DNA of 64,000 nucleotides from Xanthomonas sp. Leaf148 (GTDB lineage: Bacteria > Pseudomonadota > Gammaproteobacteria > Xanthomonadales > Xanthomonadaceae): positions 434,001-498,000 of the forward strand of contig NZ_LMOP01000001.1 in the NCBI RefSeq assembly GCF_001423585.1. The letters run 5' to 3'. Each line of letters starts with the position of its first letter. The first letter of the stretch is position 1. The position numbers and the translations under genes are program-made. This document shows, piece by piece, positions 1 through 8,340 of this stretch. The notes below the pieces were generated by a model, which had not been told where the DNA came from, searched no databases, and saw only the letters and a program-made list of their open reading frames with translations.

Positions 1-952
1 GGCGGATCACTTCAGGCAACGCGTCCAGGCCTTCTTCGAAAGTGTATTCGAACCCGTGGTGCACGGTGCCCAGCGCTGCGGCGGCCACTTCTGCAGCGGC
101 AAGATCGGGCGAGCCTTTCAGGCCGATCGCGAACGAATGCAGCCGCGGCCACCACGCTTCGGTGGTGTCGTTTTCTTCGATGCGATGCCGTGCATAGCGC
201 GCGGCGACGGCTGCAACCAACGACGAATCCAGGCCGCCCGAGAGCAACACGCCGTATGGCACGTCGGTCATCAACTGACGATGCACCGCCCGCTCGAAGG
301 CTTCGCGCAATTCCTGCAGTTGCACCTGCACGCCTTCCACTTCGCCGTATTCGCGCCAGGCGCGTTCGTAGTAGCGGCTCAATGCGCCGGTGGCGCTGTC
401 GTACCAATGGCCCGGCGGAAACTGTGCGGCATCGGCGCAATCGTCCACCAACGATTTCAGCTCGGAGGCCACGCGCAGGCGGCCTTCGCGATCGTGGCCC
501 CAGTACAGCGGCACCACGCCGATCGGGTCGCGCGCAATGATCACGCGCCCGGCCGCCTTGTCCCACAGTGCGAACGCAAAGATGCCGTTGAGGCGGTTGA
601 GATACGAGGCCGGTGCATCTTCGCGATACAGCGCGTTGATCACCTCGCAATCGGAACCGGTCTGGAAGGCGTACGGCTGCTGCAGCTCCTGCTTGAGTTC
701 GCGATGGTTATAGATTTCGCCATTCACCGCCAAGGCCAGCTGCCCATCTTCGGAGAGCAAGGGCTGCGAGCCGCCAGCCGGGTCGACGATGGCCAGCCGC
801 TCGTGCACCAGGATTGCGCCGGTGTCGACATACACGCCGCTCCAGTCCGGACCGCGATGCCGCTGCCGCTGCGAACATTCCAGCGCCTGCCGGCGCAGGG
901 CCTGCAGATCGTCGCCGGGTTGCAGGCCGAAAATGCCGAAGATGGAACACAT
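1..952 (-). CDS. asnB: Asparagine synthetase B, glutamine-hydrolysing (3' end outside window)
   Basis: Converts aspartate, glutamine and ATP to asparagine in the cytoplasm. The minus-strand frame from the ATG at 952 starts Met-Cys-Ser-Ile-Phe-Gly-Ile; Cys2 is the class II glutaminase nucleophile exposed after Met removal. It continues with RHRGPDWSG, VNGEIYNHRELK and a synthetase P-loop-like VLLSGGLDSSLVA near residue 240. About 317 codons are present and the gene runs off the left edge, so the rest of the synthetase domain is unseen. It lies 295 bp downstream of dapE on the same strand, with an attenuator-like leader in between (separate entries), so expression probably responds to asparagine supply. 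Shifting the start to a codon above 952 is not supported because Cys2 must be N-terminal. Confidence 0.93.
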   Translation of the reverse strand, partial: MCSIFGIFGLQPGDDLQALRRQALECSQRQRHRGPDWSGVYVDTGAILVHERLAIVDPAGGSQPLLSEDGQLALAVNGEIYNHRELKQELQQPYAFQTGSDCEVINALYREDAPASYLNRLNGIFAFALWDKAAGRVIIARDPIGVVPLYWGHDREGRLRVASELKSLVDDCADAAQFPPGHWYDSATGALSRYYERAWREYGEVEGVQVQLQELREAFERAVHRQLMTDVPYGVLLSGGLDSSLVAAVAARYARHRIEENDTTEAWWPRLHSFAIGLKGSPDLAAAEVAAAALGTVHHGFEYTFEEGLDALPEVIR

Positions 953-1022
953 GGAAACACTCCTGATCAAACTGCGGGGATGGATGACCGATGGACGAGC
1001 ATGCTGCTTGGAAGTGACGCCC

Positions 1023-1055
1023 AAAAAAAAACCCGCATCGGCCGATGCGGGTTTT
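1023..1055 (-). terminator. Intrinsic terminator in asnB leader
   Basis: A perfect 28-bp palindrome (arms AAAACCCGCATCGG at 1055-1042 and its complement at 1041-1028) followed on the minus strand by a run of nine U (1031-1023). It sits 71 nt before the asnB start codon, so it must be conditional. It is the termination half of the attenuator. Because it is palindromic with A on the other side it could also stop plus-strand transcription, but no plus-strand gene ends here. Confidence 0.85.
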
Positions 1056-1109
1056 CTGATTCCTGGGCGTTTGGATGTACTTCGCCTAGTCGCAGACCCG
1101 CATCGGCCG
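1023..1109 (-). promoter_or_regulatory. Predicted transcription attenuator of asnB (terminator/antiterminator switch)
   Basis: On the minus strand, segment A (1109-1096, CGGCCGATGCGGGT) lies at the end of the Asn-rich leader ORF. It is perfectly complementary over 14 nt to segment B (1052-1039, ACCCGCATCGGCCG). Segment B overlaps the 5' arm of the terminator hairpin (1055-1042 pairing with 1041-1028), so the two stems exclude each other. Predicted logic: a ribosome stalled at the Asn codons leaves segment A free, A pairs with B and transcription proceeds into asnB. With charged Asn-tRNA the ribosome reaches the stop codon at 1088-1086, masks A, and the terminator forms. The geometry is seen in the sequence; the mechanism is inference by analogy with known amino-acid attenuators. 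Confidence 0.72.
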
Positions 1110-1175
1110 CGCACGATTATTCGCGCGCAGCGTGTTGCGGTTGGCGTTATTAAGCTTGGCGAGGTGGATGACCAT
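1086..1175 (-). CDS. Asparagine-rich leader peptide of asnB (29 aa)
   Basis: A 29-codon ORF (ATG at 1175, TAG at 1088-1086) in the gap between dapE and asnB. Six of its 29 residues are Asn, at positions 9, 10, 12, 14, 19 and 20, in the stretch LNNANRNTLRANN; the codons are a mix of AAT and AAC. Such end-product codon runs upstream of a terminator are the hallmark of ribosome-mediated attenuators (trpL, hisL, ilvL). The last codons overlap a 14-nt segment (1109-1096) that can pair with the terminator. No clear Shine-Dalgarno precedes the ATG; a weak -10-like TAGCGT ends 7 nt upstream, which would make the message leaderless. The role is inference from sequence. Confidence 0.72.
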   Translation of the reverse strand: MVIHLAKLNNANRNTLRANNRARPMRVCD

Positions 1176-1182
1176 GTAACCG

Positions 1183-1211
1183 ACGCTAACCGTTCGTTTT
1201 CGCTGGCGCAA
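1183..1211 (-). promoter_or_regulatory. Possible weak promoter for asnB leader
   Basis: TTGCGC (1211-1206) and TAGCGT (1188-1183) are separated by 17 bp on the minus strand. Each matches the sigma-70 consensus at only three positions. If used, transcription would start at or next to the A of the leader ATG (1175). Read-through from dapE is the alternative source of the transcript. Confidence 0.25.
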
Positions 1212-1247
1212 CTGTTTCAGCGGCAACGACGGCGACGCAGCGCTTGC

Positions 1248-2378
1248 TCAACCGATCAACAAGCGTTCGACAAGCGTGCGGTACAGCGACGGCAACGCCT
1301 CCAGATCGGCCACGCGCACATGCTCGTCGACTTGGTGGATCGACGCGTTGACCGGGCCGACCTCGATGCATTGCGCGCCCAGCGGCGCGATGAAGCGCGC
1401 ATCGGAGGTGCCACCGCCGGTGCTCTCCTCCGGCGGCGCGCCAGCGAACTGGCCCAACACTTCGCGCGCGACGCTGCGCAGGCGCCCCTCCGGGGTGTAG
1501 AACGGCTCGCCGCTGCGGTGCCAGCGCACGCTGTAATCCAGCGCATGGCGATCCAGCACTGCGGTGATTTCTGCCTCCAGCCGCGGCGCATCCCACTGCG
1601 GGGTGTAACGCAGATTGAAGGCCACCTGCAGCTCGCCGGGGATCACGTTGTTGGCACCGGTGCCGGCATGGATGTTGGAAATCTGCAGACTGGTGGGCGG
1701 GAAACTTTCGAACCCGTCGTCCCAGCGCCGTGCGACCAATTCGGCCAACGCGGGCGCTGCCAGATGGATCGGGTTGCGCGCCTTGTGCGGATACGCCACA
1801 TGGCCCTGCACGCCGTTGACGGTCAGCGTGCCGGACAGGCTACCGCGGCGTCCAACCCGCAGCAGGTCGCCCAGTCGCTCGGTGGACGATGGCTCGCCGG
1901 TGATGCACCAATCGATCGCTTGCCCACGTTCGCGGAACAGATCGGCCACACGCCGCACGCCATCGATGGCATCGCCTTCCTCATCGGAGGTCAACAACAC
2001 CGCCAACGTACCGGGGTGCTCCGCATGGGCCGCAACAAACTGCTCGGCGGCAATCACGAAGGCAGCCACGCTGCCTTTCATATCGGCGGCACCACGCCCG
2101 TACAGCACGCCATCGCGGATCTGCGGATCGAACGGATCGCTGGTCCACGCTTCGCGCGGGCCAGGCGGCACCACATCGGTATGCCCGAGCAGCACCAGCA
2201 CCGGCGCGCCGCTACCGTGCGTGGCCCACAGATTATCGACCTCGCCCAAGCGCAGGTGCTCGCAGGCGAATCCGGCAGCGGCCAGGCGCTGCGCGATCAC
2301 GGCCTGGCAGCCGGCATCCACCGGGGTCACCGAGGCGCGCGCAATCAAATCACGGGTCAGATCCAGCACATCACTCAT
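1248..2378 (-). CDS. dapE: Succinyl-diaminopimelate desuccinylase
   Basis: Hydrolyses N-succinyl-LL-diaminopimelate to LL-DAP and succinate in the succinylase route to lysine and peptidoglycan DAP. The protein is 376 aa, the usual DapE size. M20 metallopeptidase motifs are present in order: [11 protein letters not shown] with zinc-ligand His66, [10 protein letters not shown], the catalytic/ligand stretch [17 protein letters not shown] and [10 protein letters not shown] longer frame exists upstream (to 2447), but the ATG at 2378 gives the normal N-terminus MSDVLDLT. It is preceded by the arsC/spx-like gene, as in E. coli (yffB-dapE), with a 225-bp gap containing a strong hairpin. asnB follows. 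Confidence 0.95.
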   Translation of the reverse strand: MSDVLDLTRDLIARASVTPVDAGCQAVIAQRLAAAGFACEHLRLGEVDNLWATHGSGAPVLVLLGHTDVVPPGPREAWTSDPFDPQIRDGVLYGRGAADMKGSVAAFVIAAEQFVAAHAEHPGTLAVLLTSDEEGDAIDGVRRVADLFRERGQAIDWCITGEPSSTERLGDLLRVGRRGSLSGTLTVNGVQGHVAYPHKARNPIHLAAPALAELVARRWDDGFESFPPTSLQISNIHAGTGANNVIPGELQVAFNLRYTPQWDAPRLEAEITAVLDRHALDYSVRWHRSGEPFYTPEGRLRSVAREVLGQFAGAPPEESTGGGTSDARFIAPLGAQCIEVGPVNASIHQVDEHVRVADLEALPSLYRTLVERLLIG

Positions 2379-2545
2379 CGAAACATCACCATAGCGAGGC
2401 CGCACCAGCGGCGTGGATGGATCATGGACAGCGTAGAGCAAGCGCACTGACCAGGTCCGCGCCGCGCGCGTTGATCACCGCTCGCGGCGCGTCGTGGTAC
2501 TGCGGTCTACGCTGAAGCAAGCTGCACCCAGTACGGGCGTCTTTC

Positions 2546-2574
2546 GCCACCGCAGCAGCAACCGCTGCGGTGGC
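2546..2574. other. Hairpin in the gap upstream of dapE
   Basis: A perfect 11-bp stem (GCCACCGCAGC at 2546-2556 with its complement at 2564-2574) and a 7-nt loop. It lies between the arsC/spx-like gene and dapE. There is no U tract on either strand, so it is more likely an mRNA stability or processing structure than a classical terminator. Confidence 0.4.
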
Positions 2575-2603
2575 ATTGCCGGCACCGTCGCGACTGCAGC
2601 TGC

Positions 2604-2960
2604 TCAGCCCACACCAAACGCTTTCTTGAAGCCGTTATCGGAAAAGCCCTGAGTCAATGCACCGTCGTCGGTAACCACTACCGGCCGGCGGATCAACTGC
2701 GGGTACTCGCGCAATAACAGCTTCCACTCCGCCTCCGAGCCGGGCACCTTCTTGTTGTCGGGCAGCTGCCGCCAGGTGGTGGACGACTTGTTGATCAAGG
2801 CATCGAATCCGCCCGCCTTGTCGGCCCACTCCAGCAGTGTCTCCGGCGACGGCTTGTTGTCGCGGTAATCCACAAACGTGTAAGCGACACCGAAGCGGTC
2901 CAGCCACTTGGTGGCCTTCTTGCAGGTGTCGCAGTTCTTCAATCCATACAACGTGGTCAT
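2604..2960 (-). CDS. ArsC/Spx-family thioredoxin-fold protein (YffB-like)
   Basis: A 118-aa protein of the arsenate reductase/Spx/YffB family with an N-terminal thioredoxin-like fold. It begins [16 protein letters not shown] with a CxxC at Cys10/Cys13, followed by the family's LLEWADKAG, STTWRQLPD and LIRRPVVV blocks (cis-Pro region near RRPVV). In E. coli the orthologue yffB is next to dapE, the same arrangement as here. Family members act as glutathione-dependent oxidoreductases or, in Firmicutes, as RNA polymerase-binding Spx. The physiological role in proteobacteria is unclear, so no function is claimed. The ATG overlaps the stop of the upstream membrane-protein gene by 4 nt, which suggests translational coupling. 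Confidence 0.85.
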   Translation of the reverse strand: MTTLYGLKNCDTCKKATKWLDRFGVAYTFVDYRDNKPSPETLLEWADKAGGFDALINKSSTTWRQLPDNKKVPGSEAEWKLLLREYPQLIRRPVVVTDDGALTQGFSDNGFKKAFGVG

Positions 2961-3430
2961 GTCGTGCTCTCTTCAACTGCATGGTGCGTGCCCGCACGCG
3001 CCAGCAAGGTGGTGGCCAACGCGGTGGGGTCTTGCCCGCGTGCAGGCAGGAACACCACCCGTGCGCGCTCACCGTGGAATTTCAACGCCAGCCGCACCGG
3101 TGGAAACAGCCAGGCCGGATCGACCGCACGCAACTGCGCCAGGTCCACACGCTGCGACCGCCCCTTCTGCACGATCTCCAGCGCATCGCCGGCATCGCGC
3201 ACCTGCGCCCATCGCCTGCACAACACGATATGCCGCACGGTCAGCCCCAGCATCGCGACAGGCGCCAGCCAGCGCAGCACGTCCAGCTGCTGCGGCACGC
3301 CATCGCGCGCCAGCGAGCCCGCCACGTAGACCGCGGCCCATCCCAGCCACAGGGCCGGGATGCCCCACCGGATCCAGCCACTGCCCGGACGCGACAGCAG
3401 GGTGCCGGCGGATGCGGGTGCGGTACTCAA
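2957..3430 (-). CDS. Small two-helix membrane protein, unknown function
   Basis: A 157-aa protein. Two hydrophobic segments (about residues 21-40 and 50-66) are followed by a soluble C-terminal part of about 90 residues containing [16 protein letters not shown], reminiscent of PH-like domains of bacterial membrane proteins. The start codon is TTG at 3430, overlapping the dapD stop (TTGA); the gene in turn overlaps the next ATG by 4 nt. This tight coupling argues that the frame is translated and that it belongs to the map-glnD-dapD operon. No specific family is recognised. Confidence 0.7.
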   Translation of the reverse strand: MSTAPASAGTLLSRPGSGWIRWGIPALWLGWAAVYVAGSLARDGVPQQLDVLRWLAPVAMLGLTVRHIVLCRRWAQVRDAGDALEIVQKGRSQRVDLAQLRAVDPAWLFPPVRLALKFHGERARVVFLPARGQDPTALATTLLARAGTHHAVEESTT

Positions 3431-4623
3431 TCGGCCAGACCGCGCAGCAGCTCGTTAACGCTGGTCTTGCTGCGTGTCCTGGCATCCACCTGCTTGACGA
3501 TCACTGCGCAATACAGCGAATGCGAGCCGTCCTTGGACGGCAGCTGACCAGACACCACCACGCTGTACGGCGGCACATAGCCGTAGGAAATCTCGCCGGT
3601 AGCGCGGTTGTAAATACGCGTGCTCTGCGAAATGAACACACCCATGCCGATCACGCTGTGATGGCCGATGACCACGCCTTCGACCACCTCCGACCGCGCG
3701 CCGATGAAGCAATGGTCTTCGATGATGGTCGGGCTGGCCTGCAGCGGTTCGAGCACGCCACCGATGCCGGCACCGCCGGACAGATGGCAGTGCTTGCCGA
3801 TCTGCGCGCACGAGCCCACCGTTGCCCAGGTATCGACCATGGTGCCTTCGCCGACATAAGCACCGATATTGGTGAAGCTCGGCATCAGCACCACGTCCTT
3901 GCCGAAATAGGTGCCGCGACGCGCGACCGCACCGGGCACCACGCGCACGCCGGCCTTGCGGAAGTCGGCTTCATGGAAGCCGGCAAAGCGCGATTCCACC
4001 TTGTCCCAGAACGGCGCCGGCTGGGCGTCGATTACCGCCATCTCGTTGACGCGGAAATACAGCAGCACAGCTTTCTTCAACCACTCGTTGACGGTCCAGC
4101 CGCCCTGCCCGTCCGGCTCGGCCACGCGGAATTCGCCGCTCTCCAGGCCATCGATCACGCGGGTGACGATCGCGCGGGTGGAGCCGTCGATCTCATCCAT
4201 CGTCAAGGTGGCGCGGCGCTCGAAGGCGCTTTCGATGCCGAACTTCAGTTCATCGCTGCCCACATGGGTTGCCGCGCTCTGCACGGCCTGCTCGGCAATC
4301 GGCCGTTTCTTTGCAGCGGCCGCTTTCTTTGCAGCTGGCGCCGACACCACGCCGGTCGCCTGCCTGGCCACGCGCGCTGCGCTGGCGGCCTTCTTTTCAG
4401 CAGTCTTCTTTACAGCAGCCTTGTTTACAGCGGTGCTCTTGACCGGCGCGGTCTTGACCGCCGCCGTCTTGACGGCGCCTTTCTTGCCGACGCTCGCGAC
4501 CGGCTTGGTCGTGTCTGCTGCAGGCGTCTTGCCGGCCTTGGCGGTGGAGGTGGCTGCGCGCTTGGGTGCGGCGCTGGCGGTGGTCGCGCCGGGCTTGCGC
4601 GCGGTCTTCTTGGTGGTGGCCAT
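3427..4623 (-). CDS. dapD: Tetrahydrodipicolinate N-succinyltransferase with Lys/Ala-rich N-terminal extension
   Basis: Transfers succinyl from succinyl-CoA to tetrahydrodipicolinate (lysine/DAP pathway). Residues from about 121 onward align with the whole of E. coli DapD (274 aa): [24 protein letters not shown], then a left-handed beta-helix with hexapeptides such as [24 protein letters not shown]. The first 120 residues are extra. They are low-complexity and rich in Lys, Ala, Thr and Pro (repeats such as AAVKTAPVK and KKAAAAKK), resembling histone H1 tails. The ATG at 4623 has a GGAG Shine-Dalgarno 8 nt upstream, supporting the long form. A GTG at codon 121 could give a normal-length form but has no clear ribosome site. 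It follows glnD by 17 nt. Confidence 0.93.
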   Translation of the reverse strand: MATTKKTARKPGATTASAAPKRAATSTAKAGKTPAADTTKPVASVGKKGAVKTAAVKTAPVKSTAVNKAAVKKTAEKKAASAARVARQATGVVSAPAAKKAAAAKKRPIAEQAVQSAATHVGSDELKFGIESAFERRATLTMDEIDGSTRAIVTRVIDGLESGEFRVAEPDGQGGWTVNEWLKKAVLLYFRVNEMAVIDAQPAPFWDKVESRFAGFHEADFRKAGVRVVPGAVARRGTYFGKDVVLMPSFTNIGAYVGEGTMVDTWATVGSCAQIGKHCHLSGGAGIGGVLEPLQASPTIIEDHCFIGARSEVVEGVVIGHHSVIGMGVFISQSTRIYNRATGEISYGYVPPYSVVVSGQLPSKDGSHSLYCAVIVKQVDARTRSKTSVNELLRGLAD

Positions 4624-4640
4624 GGGGGTCTCCAGACGTA

Positions 4641-7250
4641 CTAGGCGGGGTCGAGACAGGCGCACAACGCATCGCGCAGGGCCTGCCGGGCGGATTCGGA
4701 CAACGGGCGATCGTGCTCGTCGGTGATCTGGAACTGATCTTCCGCACGCTCGCCAAAGGTGGCGATGCGCGCGTCGTGCACGCGCAGATGTTGCATGCGC
4801 AGGACATACGCCACATCGGCGAGCAGGCCGGGGCGATCGGGGGCGACCAGACTGATGCGGGTGCGGCGGCCGCCAGCGCTTTCGCTGAATTCCACGCGCG
4901 GCGCAAAGCGGAAATGCCGCAACTGGCGCGGCACGGCACGCCGCGATGGCCGTACTTTTTGCAGGTCGCCGGCCAGCACCTGGCGTAGCGCGGCGGCAAG
5001 ACGCTGCGGATCGCCATCGGCATAGCCTTCCTGCGGCAGCACTTCGAACACGTCGAAGATCGCATCGTGCGGCGCGTCCAGCACGCGCGCACGATGGATG
5101 CCGTAGCCCTTGCGATCCAGCGTGGCGACGATCGCCGAAAACAGGCCATCGCGGTCTGGCGAATACACGAACAGTTCCAACGCATCGTTGTCCGGCACCG
5201 CACGACGCGCTTTGACCAGGGTCTGGCCGATCTGCACTTCGATCAGCGAGACGGCCTGCCAGGCGAGCTGCTCGGGACGGAAGCGCAGGAAGTTTTCATC
5301 CGGCATGCCGGCGAACTGGCGGTCGATGGTGGCATCGTCATGGCCTTGCGCCTGCATCAGCGCGCGTGCGGAGTCGCGCGCTTCGCGCAAGCGCTCCTCG
5401 CGCGGCGGCGGATGTTCCAGGCCTTCGCGCAGCGCGCGACGCGCGGCGAAATACAGATCGGCCAGCAACCGGTCCTTCCACGCATTCCACAACTTGGGGC
5501 TGGTGCCGGCGATGTCGGCGCAGGTCAACAGATACAGATAATCCAGACGCTCGCGGGTGCCGACCAGGGTGGCGAAGCGATGGATCACCTCCGGGTCGGA
5601 GATGTCCTGCTTTTGCGCGGTGACCGACATGCGCAGGTGCTGCTCCACCAGCCAGGTCACCAGTTCGGTATCGCCTTCGCTGAGCCGATGCGCAAGACAG
5701 AACGCGCGCGCATCGACTGCGCCCAGTTCGGAGTGATCTCCACCGCGGCCTTTGGCGATGTCGTGAAACAACCCGGCCAGCAGCAGCAATTCTGGCTTGC
5801 GCAGCCGTGGCCAGACTTCGTGGGTGATCGAAAAACGCTCGTCGGCGCGCCCTGCGGCGAACAGCGCGATGTTCCGCAGCACCATCAATGTGTGCTGGTC
5901 CACCGTGTAGACGTGAAACAGATCGAACTGCATGCGACCGGACACACTGGCAAACGCCGGAATCCACTGCCCCAGCACACCCAGCCGCGCCATGCGATTG
6001 AGCGTTTCCACCGCACGCGGGCCGCGCAGCAGCGCCATGAAACGGTCGCGCGTGGCGGCATCGGCCACGTCGTAAGCCGGCAGTTGCTGCAGCACTTCGG
6101 CCAGCGCGCGTGCGGTCAGCGAATGCAGCCCGCGCACATCGCGATGCGCGGCCCACTGCGCAAACAGCGCGAATACCCGCAGCACATCGCCATCCGGCCA
6201 GCTGTCGGCATCGGCGGCCAGGTAACCACGACGCAGACTGAAACCGTCGTCCAACGGCTCCGGTACCGCCTCGCCATCGAACTGTTCTTCGAAGCGCTGC
6301 AGCAGCCGGTCGCTGATCCGGCGGATCAACGCAGCGCTGCGGTAAAAGCGCTGCATCATCTTTTCGACGCCCAGGCTTTCCGGGTCGTCGGCAAAGCCCA
6401 GCCGCTGCGCCAGGGTCTTTTGGTAATCGAAACGCAGGCGTTCTTCCGGCCGGTTGGCCACGATGTGCAGCCCGAAGCGCAGCCGCGCCAATTCTTCGCG
6501 CTCGCGTCGCAAGGCAGCCGCTTCGTCGAAGCCGACATGGCCCAGCCCGACCAATGCTTCCAGATCCTTAACCCCGAACGCGCGCAACGCCATCCAGCCC
6601 AGGGTCTGCAAATCGCGCAGGCCACCCGGGCCGTCCTTGATGTCGGGTTCGAGATTGTCGGCGGTGTCGCCAAACCGCTGATGCCGCGCCAGCAATTCTT
6701 CGCGCTTAGCCTGGAAGAAATCGCGCGGCGGCCACACCCATTGCGGCGCGATCGCCGCAGCCAGTGCCGCGCGCGCGTCGCCATCGGCCACCAACGGCCG
6801 CGACTCGATCAACGCGGTGAGCACGGTCTGATCAATCGCCGCGGCGGTACATTGCGCCGGCGAGCGCACTGCGTGACTGATCGACAGGCCCACATCCCAC
6901 AACAACGCGAACAACCGCGCCAGCGCCTGCTCGTGGCGCTGCTGCACGGCGGTGTCGCCCAACACCAGCACGTCCACGTCCGAACGCGGAAACAGCTCGC
7001 CGCGGCCATACCCACCGACCGCATGCAGCGACAGGCCGCTATCGGCCGGAATACAGCGGGTCCAGGCGTTGCGCATCAACTGGTCGACCGCGCGTGCGCG
7101 TAGCGCAACCAACCGTTCGATCGGTTCGCCCTGATCGAAGCGTTTGCACAGCCGCATGTCCGCGTGCACCAGCAGCGGACGGGCCTGCGCGGCCCATTCC
7201 GCATCGCCGGCGACGCCCGGGTCGGGTCGATCCGCCGGCGTGGCCGTCAT
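4641..7250 (-). CDS. glnD: Bifunctional PII uridylyltransferase/uridylyl-removing enzyme
   Basis: Senses glutamine and uridylylates or de-uridylylates PII proteins (GlnB/GlnK), controlling glutamine synthetase and nitrogen-regulated transcription. 869 aa, normal for GlnD. Domains: N-terminal nucleotidyltransferase with [19 protein letters not shown] (metal-binding Asp91/Asp93), a long helical linker, an HD hydrolase domain around HTLMVLRN and [22 protein letters not shown], and two C-terminal ACT domains (about residues 690-770 and 800-869) that bind glutamine. The ATG at 7250 overlaps the map stop codon (ATGA), so the two are translationally coupled. A longer frame to 7325 is not needed. Confidence 0.96.
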   Translation of the reverse strand: MTATPADRPDPGVAGDAEWAAQARPLLVHADMRLCKRFDQGEPIERLVALRARAVDQLMRNAWTRCIPADSGLSLHAVGGYGRGELFPRSDVDVLVLGDTAVQQRHEQALARLFALLWDVGLSISHAVRSPAQCTAAAIDQTVLTALIESRPLVADGDARAALAAAIAPQWVWPPRDFFQAKREELLARHQRFGDTADNLEPDIKDGPGGLRDLQTLGWMALRAFGVKDLEALVGLGHVGFDEAAALRREREELARLRFGLHIVANRPEERLRFDYQKTLAQRLGFADDPESLGVEKMMQRFYRSAALIRRISDRLLQRFEEQFDGEAVPEPLDDGFSLRRGYLAADADSWPDGDVLRVFALFAQWAAHRDVRGLHSLTARALAEVLQQLPAYDVADAATRDRFMALLRGPRAVETLNRMARLGVLGQWIPAFASVSGRMQFDLFHVYTVDQHTLMVLRNIALFAAGRADERFSITHEVWPRLRKPELLLLAGLFHDIAKGRGGDHSELGAVDARAFCLAHRLSEGDTELVTWLVEQHLRMSVTAQKQDISDPEVIHRFATLVGTRERLDYLYLLTCADIAGTSPKLWNAWKDRLLADLYFAARRALREGLEHPPPREERLREARDSARALMQAQGHDDATIDRQFAGMPDENFLRFRPEQLAWQAVSLIEVQIGQTLVKARRAVPDNDALELFVYSPDRDGLFSAIVATLDRKGYGIHRARVLDAPHDAIFDVFEVLPQEGYADGDPQRLAAALRQVLAGDLQKVRPSRRAVPRQLRHFRFAPRVEFSESAGGRRTRISLVAPDRPGLLADVAYVLRMQHLRVHDARIATFGERAEDQFQITDEHDRPLSESARQALRDALCACLDPA

Positions 7251-8023
7251 ACCGGCGCGGGCGAATTGGCAGACAGCGTCAGCACATCCACGCCGTCTTC
7301 GGTCACTGCGACCATGTGCTCCCACTGCGCGGACAACTTGCGGTCCTTGGTGACCACGGTCCAGCCGTCGGGCAGTGTCTTATGGTGATAGGTGCCTTCG
7401 TTGATCATCGGCTCGATGGTGAAGGTCATGCCCGGCTTGAGCACCAGGCCTTCGCCCGGACGGCCGTAATGCATCACCTGCGGTTCGTCGTGATAGACCT
7501 TGCCGATGCCGTGTCCGCAGTAGTCGCGCACCACGCTGAAACGTTCGGCCTCGGCAAACTTCTGGATCGCATGGCCCACATCGCCCAGCGTGGCGCCCGG
7601 CTTGACCGCGCGGATGCCGCGCCACATCGCTTCATAGGTGGTGTCCACCAGGCGTTTGGCCATCACCGACGGCGTGCCAACGTAATACATGCGGCTGGTG
7701 TCGCCGTGCCAGCCGTCCTTGATCACGGTGACATCGATATTGACGATATCGCCTTCCTTCAACACCTTGGCCGCGCTCGGAATGCCGTGACAGATCACGT
7801 TATTGACCGAGGTGCACACGCTCTTGGGAAAGCCGCGATAGCCAACGTTTGCAGGAATGGTGCCCTGCACGTTGACGATGTGGTCGTGGCAGATGCGGTC
7901 GAGCTCGGCAGTGGTCACGCCTGGCTTGACGTGCGGGCCAACGATGTCGAGCACCTCGGCGGCCAGACGGCCGGCGATGCGCATCAGTTCGATTTCTTCT
8001 TTGGTTTTTAGATTGACGCTCAT
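7247..8023 (-). CDS. map: Methionine aminopeptidase type I
   Basis: Removes N-terminal methionine from nascent proteins. 258 aa, a typical type I enzyme without extension. Metal-ligand regions are visible: NIDVTVIKDGWHGDTSRMYYVG (two Asp ligands), YCGHGIGKVYHDEPQVMHYG (His ligand), FTIEPMI and the C-terminal QWEHMVAVTEDG (Glu ligands). The ATG at 8023 gives the standard MSVNLKTKEEIELMR start. It has no Shine-Dalgarno, and a -10-like GATAAT ends only 7 nt upstream, so the mRNA may be leaderless. In many bacteria map is next to rpsB; here a pilus locus separates them. It heads the minus-strand operon map-glnD-dapD. Confidence 0.95.
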   Translation of the reverse strand: MSVNLKTKEEIELMRIAGRLAAEVLDIVGPHVKPGVTTAELDRICHDHIVNVQGTIPANVGYRGFPKSVCTSVNNVICHGIPSAAKVLKEGDIVNIDVTVIKDGWHGDTSRMYYVGTPSVMAKRLVDTTYEAMWRGIRAVKPGATLGDVGHAIQKFAEAERFSVVRDYCGHGIGKVYHDEPQVMHYGRPGEGLVLKPGMTFTIEPMINEGTYHHKTLPDGWTVVTKDRKLSAQWEHMVAVTEDGVDVLTLSANSPAPV

Positions 8024-8029
8024 GCCCCG

Positions 8030-8057
8030 ATTATCGCCGATCCGGGCTGAATCTGAA
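8030..8057 (-). promoter_or_regulatory. Predicted promoter of map (leaderless transcript)
   Basis: On the minus strand TTCAGA (8057-8052) and GATAAT (8035-8030) are 16 bp apart; the -10 box matches the consensus at five of six positions. The expected start point is the A of the map ATG at 8023. The absence of a ribosome-binding site is consistent with leaderless translation. Confidence 0.5.
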
Positions 8058-8263
8058 CGACCCGCGACAGCGTTTTTTGCAGGACACAGTGTCGACACGG
8101 CAAGCGGACCGGGCAACAGCAAACCGTCGCGAGCGCCTATTCATGTGTGACGCAGTTCCTCTCGCGTCAAGAATCCTGCGAGCGAAGTCATCAATAGGAC
8201 ATCGCAAATTTCGCAAAAGATGCAAGCGAAACAGCTAGATACAAGATGAATTCGCAGTTATGT

Positions 8264-8280
8264 TTGGCACAGTTGATGCA
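8264..8280 (+). promoter_or_regulatory. Predicted sigma-54 (RpoN) promoter of the SCPU pilus locus
   Basis: The sequence TTGGCACAGTTGATGCA carries GG at 8266-8267 and GC at 8278-8279, exactly 10 bp apart as required for the -24/-12 elements. TGGCAC is a perfect -24 box and ATGCA matches the -12 TTGCA at four of five positions. The expected start lies near 8290, about 50 nt before the first pilin ATG. If correct, transcription needs RpoN and an enhancer-binding activator. Confidence 0.6.
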
Positions 8281-8340
8281 TTGCATGGAGGGCGACAGCT
8301 TGTCGCGTCATCAAAGACCTGACCGGTCAAGGAAATGTCC

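Larger units (their letters stand above)
8024..8340. other. Divergent control region between map and the pilus locus
   Basis: 317 bp without a credible gene. It holds the map promoter at its left end and the sigma-54-like site at 8264-8280 at its right. The DNA between about 8150 and 8265 is locally AT-richer than its surroundings and could carry activator sites, but no defined operator was recognised. Confidence 0.6.

Noticed and set aside
56-2450. Long plus-strand open frames (56-1153, 789-2450) over asnB and dapE
   Set aside because: They are antisense to clear enzyme genes, have His/Arg/Gln-rich composition typical of high-GC shadow frames and match no family.
5067-7103. A 678-codon plus-strand frame over glnD
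   Set aside because: Antisense shadow of GlnD, whose complete domain set is on the minus strand.
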